Of a DNA stretch of 64,000 bases, positions 10,514-21,799 are shown in pieces. The notes beneath the pieces were generated by a model. The model was not told the origin of the DNA. It saw only the letters and a program-made list of their open reading frames with translations, and searched no databases. A program made the translations under genes and the position numbers. Numbering within the stretch: position 1 is the stretch's first letter; each line of letters begins with the position of its first letter. The stretch is from NCBI GenBank assembly GCA_963383645.1, contig OY726565.1, positions 26,018,966 through 26,082,965 on the forward strand. Reading direction: 5' to 3'. This stretch comes from Muscardinus avellanarius (Eukaryota > Chordata > Mammalia > Rodentia > Gliridae).

Positions 10514-12075
10514 CTCATTTGATCATAATCTCAGATCCCCAGACTGGGCTGGAACTCTCTAAGATGGTTTGTGTCTGAAAGGTACACAGTGTGGCTCAGA
10601 TACGAATGTCAAGCCAGCTCTGAATGTCAGGTGCTGGCACTACTTTGTGTTTTTCTTTTTTTTTTTCAATTAAAATCTGTCTTCTATAAATGTTCAGTAA
10701 GTGGATATTTATTCAGTAACTATTATTGGACAACTACTTATAGCAGAGAAATGGGTCTAAATGTAGTGAAGAAAGCACAGCCATGTCTTGCTGGGATTTG
10801 GATTCTCCTGTGGGGATGAATAAATGTGCCGGAGAAAACAAAGTGCTCGTTTTTACTCTGCTTTCAGCCCCACAACAATCAACATACAAGACTTACGTGA
10901 CCCCAGAAAGTGTGGGTATTTCTCCCCAACAGCAAGCAGGCAATTGATTTTCCAGTGGACACCAGCTGGGTGTCCTCTAATCCAGTCCGGTCTGACATGG
11001 TGTCCTTGGAGATAACCCCAGATTCCATTGCAGAGAGCTCAGTACCCAAGGCTGCCCCTACCCCACACTCTAAGCTGCCAGTCAAACACCTCAGCTTGTG
11101 TTGCCTGTGCTGCTGACCAGCAGGCTCTACACTGGGATTCCCATGCCCTTGCTTTTGGTTTGGTTCGTGTGCCCAAGCTGCTCAGAGAACTCAGGGAGAC
11201 GCCCATGTTTATTGGTTTATTATAGAGACATACAGTGGGTGTAGGTGAACAGATGTGTAAGGCGAGGTACGTGGGGAGGACGTAGGCATTCCATGCCCTC
11301 TCGGGAGCACTGCCCTTCAGAGCCTGAACATTTCCAGCTGTCCAGAGACTCCGAAGCCTGTTGTTTTGGAGGTTTATGGAGAATTCACTGCATATGTTGA
11401 ATCAGCGACAAACATACCAAAATGCCATTGGACCAAAAGGGTAGGACCTAATCCTAATAAACTAGGGGTGTCCAGCAAGGAGCCCTCTGCTCTGGAATGA
11501 GGGGGGACTGTGTCCACCCTCAGATAAGGGTGGGTCTGAGAATTCCTTTGTGGACATCCCCAGGACAGAAAGGTAGTAAAAGATGACTTTTTATGACCCA
11601 CTTGGAGGAAAAGAAATTTTAGGTATATATATAATATTACAACAAGCATACAAATAAATATATAAAACAAGGTCAGGTAATAATGCCGAATGCTATGATG
11701 AGAAATAAAACAAGGACAGACTACTGAGCAGGAGAGGTTTTGTTTTAGATAATGGAGGCAGGAGAGGCCACTTTTTAGGAGGCTGGAACAGAGATCGGGA
11801 TGAGGTGAACCACAGCCCATGAAAGGTCTGTGTTCTAAGCAGGGGAAAGTCCCTGAAAAGAGAGGCGCAGAGTCTACTAAAGGATCAGAAAAGCAGTAAG
11901 GAGGCCGGTGGGGGGCAACAGACTTTGGGAGTTATGAAGTCTGTGGTAGAAGATAAGGTTCAAGGGAGGGGTGGGAAGTGACGGCAAATCCTGTACATCC
12001 TTGTAAACAATGACAAAGTGTACAAATTTTATTCTAAATGTGGTATGTGATGGAAGTCATTAGAGATTTTGTTTG
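10514..12075. other. Intergenic segment with an ancient repeat
   Basis: No SINE occurs in about 1.5 kb. The part around 11195-11400 (CCCATGTTTATTGGTTTATTATA onward) reads like an old dispersed eutherian repeat on the minus strand, but I cannot name it. The remainder (10560-11150, 11450-12075) has no recognisable content. Open frames of 60-148 codons here lack known domains and are likely chance. Confidence 0.35.
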
Positions 12076-12082
12076 TTTGTTT

Positions 12083-12193
12083 TTTAATGTGGTAGTAGGA
12101 ATTGAACCCAGGAGCATTCTACCTCTGAGCAACACTCCAGCCCTATTTTATTATTTTTATTTTTATATTCTCTTCTTCTTCTTCTTCTTCTTC

Positions 12194-12227
<34 letters not shown>

Positions 12228-12535
12228 TGGTGGCACTGGGGTTCCTGGAAGCCCTTCTACCTCCGGGCTACTCTCCCAGACCTATTTTATATTTTTGAAA
12301 CAGGGTCTCTTACGCCAGCGCGGCTGGCTTCGAAACTGCGCGATCCTCCTGTCTCCTCCTCCCAAGCGCAGGGATTACAAGCGTGCGCCACCACGCCCGG
12401 CATTATTTTTATTTTTAAACACGATCTTGCTAAGTTGCTGAGGGCCTTTGTAAATTGCTGAGGCTGGCCTCAAACCTGGGATCCTGTCTCAGCCTCCCAA
12501 GTACTAGGATTACAGGTGTGCACTAGCATGCCTGG
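12083..12535 (-). mobile_element. Older B1-dID SINE split by a younger one
   Basis: The outer element occupies 12083-12165 (ID half) and 12402-12535 (B1 half). The break lies in the A-rich linker. Confidence 0.9.
12166..12401 (-). mobile_element. B1-dID SINE, young subfamily, inserted in a SINE linker
   Basis: Perfect 16-bp direct repeats ATTATTTTTATTTTTA (12150 and 12402) flank it. The head is (TTC)n(TTA)n at 12171-12227 instead of simple poly-T; the diagnostic GTTCCTGGAAGCCC is present. Confidence 0.95.
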
Positions 12536-12619
12536 CTCATTGGAAAGCTTTTAATGTCAAATATTTTATTCAACTGATCTGTTAATTAGAATACCAATAA
12601 GATGGTAAAATTTGGTAAA

Positions 12620-12835
12620 AGAACATTTTATTTTATTTTTATTTGTTTGGTACTAGGGACTGAACTCAGGGACATTCTATCTCTGAGCTATACCCCTAGC
12701 TATATTTTTATTTTGAAACAGGGTCTCACTAAGTTGGGGAGGACCTTCCTATAAGCTGCTGAGGCTGAACCTGTGATCCTCCAGTCTCAGCCTCCCAAGT
12801 ACTGGGATTATAGGTGTGCAACACCATGCCTAACT
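12620..12835 (-). mobile_element. B1-dID SINE, old
   Basis: (TTTTA)-rich head, GGTACTAGGGACTGAACTC, B1 complement without CpGs. Confidence 0.88.
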
Positions 12836-12907
12836 TCAAAGAAAATTTAAAAAACACAATATCAACTACTATGAAGATCAGAATGGAGATTCCTCAAAAA
12901 ACCTAGG

Positions 12908-13115
12908 AATGGAGCCAGGTGTGTCTTGTAATTACAGTACTTGGAAGGCTGAAACAGGAAGGATCCTGCCAGCCTCAACTACTTTGTGAGGCCCTCTGCA
13001 ACTTAGTGAGACCCTGTTTCAAAAATAAAAAAATAAAAAATTGGACTGGAGGTATAGCTTGGAGATAGAATGCTCCTGGGTTCAGTTCCCCAAAATAAAA
13101 CAAAACAAAAAAACT
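12908..13115 (+). mobile_element. B1-dID SINE, old
   Basis: Diverged B1 (CCAGGTGTGTCTTGTAATTAC), ID half, (CAAAA)n tail. Confidence 0.85.
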
Positions 13116-13740
13116 AGGAATGAAGCCACGATATGACACAGTTATACCACTCCTTGGCATCTTTCCAAAAGAATTAAAGTCATAATACTATGGTGATACA
13201 TGCATATCTATGCTTATAGCAACACAATTCACAATAATCAAATTATGGAACCAAGCTAGGTGTCCATCAGCAGATAAGTGGATAAAGAAAGTGTGGTATA
13301 TGCACACTATGCAATCTTACTCAGTCACACAGAGAGACAAAATCATGTCATCTGAAGGAAAATGGATGGAACTAGAGAATATTAAACTAATGAGATCATC
13401 TAGTCTCAGGAGGTCAAGAGTCATATGATTTCCCTCTTTGTGGGAACTAGAGGCAAAATAGGAGACATAGGGACTTTAGAAAATTGGGGAGAGAAAGCAG
13501 AAAAAATGTGGAAGGGGACTGGGCGAGGGAGGTGGATGGGAAAACGGAGGCTTGAGGAAGGGGGCAGCACAAATGCCACTATTTCATATATGAACATGTC
13601 GCTACCAAAGTCACTAACATTGAGGGAGGGTCCTGGGGTGGGCTGCAGAAGGAAGCACCAAGCGCTGTGTGCATGTGTGCCCACATCACTCGGAACCTCA
13701 CTAATAAGAGGATTCAAACACCCGTAGCATCAAAGTCCAA
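13116..13740 (+). mobile_element. L1 ORF2 end and 3'UTR fragment
   Basis: Reads as the degenerate region after the L1 ORF2 C-terminus: CACAATTCACAATAATCAAA, TGTCCATCAGCAGATAAGTGG, GAAAATGGATGGAACTAGAG. It is followed by a G-rich 3'UTR with the GCTGTGTGCATGTGT tail motif near 13660 that recurs at 16935, 26525 and 61930. No intact frame. Confidence 0.8.
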
Positions 13741-13870
13741 AAGGAAAAGACATTTAAAGCCAATTGTTTATGTTGGAGATAAACTAATATCCTGTAAATT
13801 AGTAAAAGGCTTCTCCTATGATGAAAGTCTACAAATTAACAAGATCGTTGGAGGATTTGGGGCAGGAAAT

Positions 13871-13871
<1 letters not shown>

Positions 13872-13903
<32 letters not shown>
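13872..13903. repeat. (CT)n microsatellite
   Basis: Roughly 16 CT units. Confidence 0.95.
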
Positions 13904-13908
<5 letters not shown>

Positions 13909-14035
13909 TACTGAGGTATAATTGATTCACAAAGAACCGTACATATTTTGAAATATGACTCAGGCTGATAAGGATAACTGTGGGTGGACAGCAGGGCGTG
14001 TGTAAGTGGGAGACTAGACACTAGCTAGCATGTAA

Positions 14036-14112
14036 CTCTGGGGTTGAGGGTATAGCGTCGTGGTCAAGCACATGCTTACTATGCACAAGGTCCTAGGTTT
14101 AATTCCCAGCAA
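14036..14112 (+). mobile_element. Monomeric ID-type SINE
   Basis: GGGTTGAGGGTATAGCGTCG, then GCACATGCTTACTATGCACAAGGTCCTAGG and AATTCCCAGC. The full tRNA-like ID unit is present without a B1 half, unlike most copies here. Confidence 0.75.
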
Positions 14113-14159
14113 CCTCCCCTCTGGGGCAGGGGAGGAGAGGTAGAAAGAAGAGGAAAAAT

Positions 14160-14514
14160 ATATAACTTCATTAGTTTTTATGAGGGGTGACGCACTAGTG
14201 GAAGGCATGGTACTGCTCCGGCAGGAGGACGGGCAGAGAACATGCCGGGGTGCCAGCAAGTGGGGAGCCAGAAGTGCTGAGCGCACTTGGGAGTCCTCTG
14301 TAGACTGCTGTCGTCTTGGTGAGATGAGAAGCAAGCCATCTGCTGAACACACAAGGAGAGAAGAGTACAAAGTGTGAGGGCAGAAGGGGACGTGTGGAGC
14401 AGTCACCTCGGGAAGTGGGAGCGTGGTGGTGTTTGGGAAGATTTTAGCTCCTGGCTAAGTTGCTCTTGCTAAAGTTTTTCCTTTGATATAATGCAGTGAT
14501 TTCTGTATCCATTT

Positions 14515-14515
<1 letters not shown>
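14160..14515. other. Unassigned intergenic segment
   Basis: G-rich, with overlapping short frames on both strands. No domain or repeat family recognised. Confidence 0.3.

Positions 14516-14562
<47 letters not shown>
14516..14562. repeat. (GA)n microsatellite
   Basis: About 22 GA units. Confidence 0.96.
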
Positions 14563-14563
<1 letters not shown>

Positions 14564-14709
14564 TGCGCAAGAGAGAGACCTCAAGGTTACACCCCAGTGA
14601 CCCTTCCCCTCCAGCCATGACCAGCTCTGAACCTGGTTGCATTGTCTAACACATGAGATTTTCTGGGAATATATATATTATACCTATATTTTATATATTA
14701 TACATATTA

Positions 14710-14932
14710 TATATTATATATTTTTTTCTTTTTGTGGTGCTGGGGATTGAACCCAGAAGCATTCTACCTCTGAGCTATACCCCCAGCCCGATTTTTTATT
14801 CTTTTTTGAAACAGGGTCTCACTAAATTGCAGAGGGTCTCACCAAAGAGCTGAGGCTGGCCTTGAACCTGGATCCCCCTGTCTCAGCCTCCCAAGTGCTG
14901 GGATTACAAGCGTGTGCCACCATGCCCGGATT
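14710..14932 (-). mobile_element. B1-dID SINE
   Basis: TTTTTTTCTTTTTGTGGTGCTGGGG, ID and B1 complements; preceded by an (AT)-rich tract at 14678-14722. Confidence 0.9.
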
Positions 14933-14944
14933 CTGGGAATATTT

Positions 14945-15340
14945 TAAACCCAAACCATAACAAGGCTTGAAAGCAGACATTTATTTCTCACAGTTTTAGA
15001 GACTGATAGGTTCTGGATCAAGGTGCCAGACAGTGCAGTTCTGGAAAGGATCATCTCCTCCTTGGCTTGCAGATGGCTCCTTACTGCGTCCTCACAGGAT
15101 GGGAAAGGGGGTGGGAGAGAGAGTGTGCGAGCCAGCGGAGAAGCATGGGCAAGCCTGCTGGTCCCTTTTCCTCTTCTTATAAGGACACTAGTCCTATCAT
15201 GGGCATTTCACTTTCACAACATCGTCTAAACCTAATATTTCCCCAAAGGCCTCATCTCCAAACACCATCCCATAATGCATGAGGGCTTCAACATATGGAT
15301 TTGGTGGGAGGGGACGCAAACATTTAGTCCATAAGAATGA
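14945..15340 (+). mobile_element. Ancient dispersed repeat (TTTATTTCTCACAG... type)
   Basis: Contains ACATTTATTTCTCACAGTTT near 14980, a CCTCACAGGATGG motif and GGACGCAAACATTTAGTCCAT at the end. The same old family appears at 21740-22760 and 29510-29835. Class not assigned. Confidence 0.55.
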
Positions 15341-15595
15341 TTAAAGTGGTCCCTTAGATTTCAAAGTGAAGATACATTTGGTGGCCTTGGCCAAAACAAA
15401 TTCTGGTGAGATGAAAAGAATATAGAAGTTTAATGATAGAGAAAGGAAAAAAAAGTCAGAAAGCCAAACAATAATCTCAGTCTAGTGTTTAGTATTTGGC
15501 TACAAAGGAAGGAAAAAGACAGAAATGTATTGGGGAAAGGGGGTGGTGCAGAGCTGGGTTTTTTTTTTTTTCAGAGCTGGTTTTTGTTTGTTTCT

Positions 15596-15822
15596 TTCTT
15601 TTTTTTTTTTTTTTTGGTGGTACTGGGGGGTGGAACCCAGAGGCTTTCTACTTCTGGGCTATACTCCCAGACCCATTTTATATTTTATTTGGAAACAGGG
15701 TCTCACTAAGTTGCTGAGAGCCTGAGTAAGTAGCTGAGGCTGGCTTCAAACCTGTGTGATCCTCCAGTCTCAGCCTCCCAAGCGCGGGGATTACAAGCGT
15801 GCGCTACCATGCCTGGCCTTCA
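15596..15822 (-). mobile_element. B1-dID SINE
   Basis: Poly-T, GGGGGGTGGAACCCAGAGGC, CpG-rich B1 (AAGCGCGGGGATTACAAGCG). Flanked by CAGAGCTGGTTTT / CAGAGCTGTTTTA (15574 and 15822). Confidence 0.9.
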
Positions 15823-15845
15823 GAGCTGTTTTAAATGAGCAGATT

Positions 15846-16051
15846 TAGCTGAGCATGGTGGCACACCCTTGTAATCCCAGCATTTGGGAGGCTGAGATAG
15901 GAGGGTAGCAGTTCATGACCAGCCTCAGTTACTTAATGAAGTCCTTTTCAACTCAAAGAGACCCTGTTTCAAAATAAAGAATTTAAAAAATAAGGCTGGG
16001 GGTATAGTTTGGAGGTAGAATGTCCCTGGGTTCCATCCCTAGTACAATATA

Positions 16052-16090
<39 letters not shown>

Positions 16091-16092
16091 AA
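15846..16092 (+). mobile_element. B1-dID SINE with (TAAA)n tail
   Basis: Complete B1-linker-ID order; tail of about 11 TAAA units at 16048-16092. Confidence 0.92.
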
Positions 16093-16102
16093 AAAATGAA
16101 AG

Positions 16103-16330
16103 TCAGATGTGGTGGCACATGCTTGTAATCCCAGCATTCTGGAGGCTGAGACCGGAGGATCGTGGTTTGCAGACAGCCTCAGCTACTTAGTGAGGCCCTC
16201 CACAACTTAGTGAGACCCTGTTTCAAAAATAAAGAATAAAAATAGGACAGGGGATGTAGCTCTGAGGTTGAATGCCCCTGGGTTCTGTCCCCAGACCCCC
16301 ATAAACTAACTAACTAAATAAATAAATAAA
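16103..16330 (+). mobile_element. B1-dID SINE
   Basis: Same orientation as the previous copy and immediately 3' of it. ID half reads GGATGTAGCTCTGAGGTTG; (TAAA)n-like tail. Confidence 0.9.
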
Positions 16331-16339
16331 ATGAGCAGA

Positions 16340-16432
16340 TTTGATGGGGCAAGGGGTATAGCTCAATGGTACAGTGCTTGCCCAGAATTCATGAGACTCT
16401 GGGTTCCCTCCCCAACAGAGCAAAGAAATAGA
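16340..16432 (+). mobile_element. Monomeric ID-type SINE
   Basis: GGGGTATAGCTCAATGGTAC with GTGCTTGCCCAGAATTCATGAG and GGTTCCCTCCCCAAC: an ID unit without B1. Confidence 0.7.
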
Positions 16433-16487
16433 TTTTCATAAATGTCTAGAAGATATCAATGAAGAACAATTTGATAATTTAAATATT

Positions 16488-17035
16488 TAATAATGTATGC
16501 ATATCCATGTTTATAGCAGCACAATTCACAATAGCCAAGCTATGGTACCAACCTAGGTATCCATCAACAGATGAATGGATTACAAAATTATGGAATGTAC
16601 ACACAATGGAATTTTACTCAGCAATAAAGAAGAGAATTATGCCATTTGCAGGAAAATAAATAGACCTGGAAAATATTATGTTAAGTGAGATTAGCCAGTC
16701 ACAGAAAGTGAAAGTTCATATGTTTTCTTTCATATTTGAAAGTTAGAGAGTAATCAGGATACCACAGGGATAATGGAGGAAAAACTTCACTGGAGCCAGG
16801 GAGGTGGTCTAGGGAAGGGTCATGGGGAAGAGGGATCACTTCCACGGGCATTATGTACATATGTGAGAATTCCAGTACCAATATCAATACCCTGTACGGA
16901 GAAGGGGTGAGTGGGGAGAGAGCTGGGGGAAGCCCAAGTGCTGTGTGCATGTATATCTCCATCACTATGAACTGCATTATGACGTGAGACTATAATACAA
17001 CAATAAAAGTATAAAAAAAGAATAACAACCTCCCA
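16488..17035 (+). mobile_element. L1 3' fragment
   Basis: ORF2-end text (CACAATTCACAATAGCCAAG, CCATCAACAGATGAATGG, ATGTTAAGTGAGATTAGCCAG) runs into a 3'UTR with GTGCTGTGTGCATGTATATC and ends ATACAACAATAAAAG plus A-rich tail. Non-coding. Confidence 0.88.
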
Positions 17036-17047
17036 CCAAAAATCCTG

Positions 17048-17275
17048 TAAAGCGCCGCGCGTAGTGGTGCATGCTTGTAATCCCGGCATTCGGGAGGAGA
17101 CCACCGGAGGATCATGGTTTTCATTCAGCCTCAACTACTTAGTGAGGCCCTTTGCAACTCAGTGAGAAACCCTGTTTCAAAAAAATTAAAAGACTAAAAA
17201 ACAGGGCTGGGGGTGTATCTCAGAAGTAAAATGCCCCTGAGTTCCATCCCCAGTACCGCAGGGGGAAAAAAAAAT
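17048..17275 (+). mobile_element. B1-dID SINE
   Basis: GCGCCGCGCGTAGTGGTGC start, linker with (A)n, ID half GGTGTATCTCAGAAG, A tail. Sits just after the L1 tail. Confidence 0.9.
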
Positions 17276-17279
17276 CCTG

Positions 17280-17985
17280 GAAAGAAAGAAGATGACCAAT
17301 GGAGCAAGATCCCTCAGGTAAGGGGAAAGGATTGCATTAGGAGGAAGAAAGAAAGAAAAGTTGAACAGAAAGTGAGACAACTTTGCTGGGTTAGAGAAGG
17401 GAAGGCTGGGCCCAGGTATACATGAAGGCGTAAGCAGGCCAGCAATATGGTCATGGAGCCCTGTGCGGTTGCATGGGCTCAGTCCACAAGAGGCCTCTGT
17501 TGGCTTCTGCTGCAGGGACCTTGAAATTATTCATAATGCTATCTTTGAATCTGCATTCTGTATGTGAGTTCCAGGGGATAATGGAACATGTGCATGAGCA
17601 GAGAAGATGTGCTTGCAGCAGAGTACACGCATGCAAGTGGAGGCCCATGGAAGAACCCGGTAGGGTGATGGGGCTGAGACCTGGGGCCACTGGTGGCAGC
17701 AGAAGCAGAAGCAGCAGTCTGAGTGGCTACAGCCTCGCTCAGGGAGAAAGGATAGGCAGCACCAAGACCCACAGAGGGAGGCTAAGCCCAAGTCTGTCCC
17801 AGGATCCCGATGCTGTGACATCTGCACAAATATTAACTTTCCAGAATGACACTGTGAGAGGAACTGTTGGTGCTCAAGTGGCAAACTTTGTAAACAAATT
17901 ATTGTAAAATAAATATATTACACATGAGCATTTCAAAAACATATATCAAGTTATTAGAATATTTCAGAGTTCAAATAATTGGCTT
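17280..17985. other. Unassigned intergenic segment
   Basis: Includes a 144-codon plus-strand frame (17473-17907) overlapped by a 117-codon minus-strand frame (17531-17884). Neither has a recognisable domain, and the base composition is repeat-like rather than exon-like. Confidence 0.3.
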
Positions 17986-18004
17986 AGAAAACGGCTGCAA
18001 GACT

Positions 18005-18180
18005 GCCAATCAAATGCCAACTAATTTATTATATCTGTAATCCTAGTGTTTGGGAGGCAGGTTCAAGACCAGACTCAGCAAATTAGCAAAGCCATGTTTC
18101 AAGATATAAAATAGAGCTGTAGGTATGGATCAGAGGTAGAGTGCCCCTGGATCCAATCCCCACTGACACAAACACACATA
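18005..18180 (+). mobile_element. B1-dID SINE, shortened
   Basis: Partial B1 (CTGTAATCCTAGTGTTTGGG) and ID half, tail beginning ACACAAACAC. Confidence 0.75.
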
Positions 18181-18214
18181 CACACACACAAACACAGACA
18201 CATATACAAACACA

Positions 18215-18254
<40 letters not shown>

Positions 18255-18256
18255 GT
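18165..18256. repeat. (CA)n(ATT)n microsatellite between SINEs
   Basis: An interrupted CA tract followed by about 13 ATT units, at the junction of a plus-strand and a minus-strand SINE. Confidence 0.93.
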
Positions 18257-18362
18257 TATTTGTGGTTCTGGGGATGGAACCCAGGGGCACTGGACCTCTG
18301 AGCTACAGCCCCTGCCCTATTTTTTATTCTTTATTTGGAAACAGGGTCTCGCTGAATTGCAT
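18257..18362 (-). mobile_element. B1-dID SINE, ID half only
   Basis: Reads GTTCTGGGGATGGAACCC to GGGTCTCGCTGAATTGC, then stops. The B1 half is absent. Confidence 0.8.
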
Positions 18363-18440
18363 GTATGCCTCTACATTCTTGTACCCCATTAATATTTATG
18401 ACTACAGTGCACCAATAAAAAAATTAAAAGAAGAGTTAAA
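18363..18440 (+). mobile_element. L1 tail remnant
   Basis: Ends GTGCACCAATAAAAAAATTAAAAG, like the other L1 3' ends here; very short. Confidence 0.4.
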
Positions 18441-18952
18441 TCTTTTTAGAAAAACTGTCATGAATCATCAACTCTAAACTACTAAAATAATTTACTGGAA
18501 ATTTATCTTAATGTTGTCATAGACAAAAGGTACTCTTAATAACAGTTGGCAGCTCCACTAACAGTTGTACCAGCACAATGAGTCTTCATAGAATTAAAAA
18601 TTATTAAAAAATTCCTTGCAATTTTGTATTTAAAAAGAGCAACTGACATTATCTTCAGTTATTTCAATTGAAAACAGAGTTACTAAGAGTAAAATTTTTG
18701 ACAACTTAATAAATGAATTTGCAGAAAAGAGTCAGAAAAACTTTGGGATTAAGATAGCACATTAATAAATTATTGTTCTTTATTATGTCTTATAAAATTA
18801 TGACACAAAAATATTTTTTGCAATTTGTATATGTTTTCTTTGTATTATAATATTACTCAGTATATTTTATAAGTAATGAAATATTTTTAAAAGGAAAATT
18901 TTATATTTAATATCATTAAGTGCACTTTTTTCTTGCTTTTTAAAACAAGGGT
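18441..18952. other. AT-rich intergenic DNA
   Basis: No repeat or gene signal recognised. Confidence 0.35.
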
Positions 18953-18954
18953 CC

Positions 18955-19178
18955 CAGCCGGGTGTGGTGGCATGAGCTTGTAATCCCAGCACTTGAGAGA
19001 CTGAGACAGGAGGATCACACAGGATCGAAGCCAGCCTTGGCTACTTAGTGAGGCTCTCAGCAACTTAGTGAGACCCTGTTTCCAAATAAAATATAAAATA
19101 GCACTGGGAGTGTAGCCCGGAGGTAGAAAAAGCCCCTGAGTTCCACCCCCAGTACCACAAAATAATAAATAAATAAAA
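18955..19178 (+). mobile_element. B1-dID SINE
   Basis: CCGGGTGTGGTGGCATGAGC start, GGGAGTGTAGCCCGGAGGTAG ID half, (AAAT)n tail. Confidence 0.92.
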
Positions 19179-19179
19179 C

Positions 19180-19750
19180 AAAGTTTCCTGCATTCTCATT
19201 TTGCAATTGAGACCTGCCAATTATGTAGCTGAATATGGGTGTGAAAGTGAGATATTGAAGGAGATTAGGCCCAATATATTGTTTCTTTTTTTTCCTTCCT
19301 GGAAAGTAAGAGGCAAAAAATTGCCCCTGGGTGTGGGTGAGAAGTTCTGAGCGTTGGCTTGAGGGAGCATTTTAAAGGCTTAACATGTTATGCAGGGAAT
19401 CAGAGAAGTAATATAGTACTTTGAGGAATTTATAATACTTTCAATGCAATAATTGCCATACGCTTTTTATTACTATGCTTATAATATGCATTTTATGAGC
19501 AATCATAAAAAATTACATTTGGGAACTATCCTATTTCTATCAAACATTTGCCAGATTTAATATCATGTTGTACAAAGTGAAATCCAATCAACCTGACTTG
19601 ATAGGAAATAAATGATGTGCGAAGGTCTCAACTGCTATAGAAAATAGAGACTCAATGTAAAAGCGGTGTGCCAATTATAAAGTACTATGGGTACTATACT
19701 CATTAAATGTGCTTATGGTAAATTATCTATAAAATATAAATTTAAAAAAT
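19180..19750. other. AT-rich intergenic DNA
   Basis: No recognisable repeat, gene or RNA. Confidence 0.35.
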
Positions 19751-19757
19751 AGACTTT

Positions 19758-19952
19758 TGAGCCTGCATGGTGGCGCATGCTTGTAATAGTACTTGGGAGG
19801 CTGAGACAGGAGGATCGCAGGTTCACTGCCAACCTCAGCTACTTAGTGAGGCCCTGTTTCAAAATAAAGAATAAAAAGTAAGACTGGGCATGTAGCTCAG
19901 AGGTAAAATGCCCCTGGGTTCAATGCCCAGTACTGCAAAAATTTTTGTTGAA
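19758..19952 (+). mobile_element. B1-dID SINE, B1-shortened
   Basis: CATGGTGGCGCATGCTTGTAATAG with several bases missing before ACTTGGGAGG; ID half GGCATGTAGCTCAGAGGTAA. Confidence 0.88.
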
Positions 19953-20157
19953 ACTTTAAAAAAGTTTTTTGTTATGTAGAGAAAAAATCATTCACAGGTT
20001 CTTCCCTCAAGCTGTACTACTGCTATCATTTTGTTATGCTTTCATAGGTCAAGTTACATGTTATACAAATTCTTTCTATTTAATATTGATATTATAGTTC
20101 AGTATGTGGTTTTGTCATACATCACTTTATCCATATGCCTAATGTTGAACATTTAGG

Positions 20158-20372
20158 GTTTTTTTTTTTAAATTTGTTTGTTCTGGGGATTGAACCCAGA
20201 GCATTCTACCTCTGAGCTACAACCCCAACCCAATTTTATTTCTTATTTGAAAACAGGATCTCACTGGGTTGCTGAGCGCTTCACTGTTGCTGAAGCTGGC
20301 TTCAAAACCGATCCTTTTGTCTCAGCCTCCCAAGTTCTAGGATTACAAGTGTACGCCACCAAGCCTGGCTCA
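20158..20372 (-). mobile_element. B1-dID SINE, old
   Basis: Poly-T, TTCTGGGGATTGAACCC, B1 complement ending CACCAAGCCTGGC. Confidence 0.88.
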
Positions 20373-20569
20373 TTTAGCTAGTTTCTAATTTTTTGTTTTG
20401 TACCTTTATGGAACAACATGAAAATTTTAAATTGAATTTATTTCTAGTTGAAATATTCTTAAAATTAAACTTAAATTCATCTACTCAATTTCTCTGCCTG
20501 TTCCCCTTTTTACAATATGTCAATGATCTATCTGCATATTACTAAGACCATTGTGCATAAATAAAATAA

Positions 20570-21780
20570 TTTTTGGCAGGTAAAATGCAGGAAAAGCACT
20601 AAAGCTAACCTCAGGGGAAATTGCCTTTATGAACTTAATTTTTATTTCATGGCTCTACAGTTGAAAATGTTCGGGAACTTCTCAGCAGGGAGGCGAGGCA
20701 AAGGCTCAGATGTTGAATGATTCACTGAAGTAATCATAAAAGGAGGAACTCGGGCCAAAATCAGGCGAGATCCCTGACAGATAGCTACTTCCTGTCACCT
20801 CTCAAGTGCCTAAATGTAAACAGGTCATTCAGGAACACATTCGGGTTTTGTCAAAAGGCCACTATAATGGGGTGGTTCATCTGCCTTCTAACTCAATGAA
20901 CCATTAGTGACGGATGCTCCAGGAGATTTATCTTATGGTCAGATGTGAAAGAGTTAATGCACTTCACAAAATGGCTAACTTGTATTGGGGTTAATTTACT
21001 CCCACGGCAGGAGCTGGCTTATTAGAGCTTCAGATATGTCTAAAGAAAATTCTATGTTAGATGCATCACTGAAATGCTCCCTGTCTCACTGGGTGCCTAC
21101 ATGGAAACAGCTTGCTGAGTAGACTTATTTTTATCTCTTTCTTCTCATGAGTCTTCTGCAAAACAGCTGGCCTTTTCTGAAGTTGACTAACCATTTATGA
21201 GATCTGAGAAAGGACTAATTAGTATTGTAGGCTGATTGAGGGAATGTAGCTATTTTTATTTTAAAAATCACATACAGAGAAGTATTTGTTTGGGACTTAC
21301 TTGTAAAATTATTCTCACTAACCATAGTGTTTAGTATGGCCGTTTCATAGGAACAAAGCCCATGTTTTTTAATCACTATTTGAATTTGAACCCATCATAA
21401 TCATTGTCACTTAACTATATAATTTTACCCAGTTTTACAAGCTGAGGTATGAGATAAAAGTAACCCAATCTCTTGTATTTGCATACATCTTCATGAATTT
21501 TTCCAGATGGAGGCTAAGGCTAAAATCCCTTTCCAGGCCTTTTACTTTAAGATTGAACAAAGATGATAGGATTTATCACAGGAGTCTTGCAATTGAAGAA
21601 ATGGTGACCATGAGGGCTCCCTCTCAACCTCTCTGGCCCCATCCAGAGAGGAACGATAATGGTTCCTTCTTGGCCTACTGAAACTGGACCAAGCCTTACC
21701 TCCAAAAAAGCATCATGAACCAAACAGGAAAGAACACCATCTTAGCCCACATGGGCTGTTATAACACAAAACACCTAAGA
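20570..21780. promoter_or_regulatory. Repeat-poor island, candidate regulatory DNA
   Basis: About 1.2 kb without any recognisable transposon, flanked by dense SINEs. It holds homeodomain-like (CTAATTAGTATTG near 21216) and forkhead-like (AATGTAAACAGG near 20813) words. Only the absence of repeats is directly seen; a regulatory role is inferred and unproven. A 62-codon frame at 21493-21681 has no known domain. Confidence 0.3.
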
Positions 21781-21799
21781 GTGAGTAATGATGTTTGTT

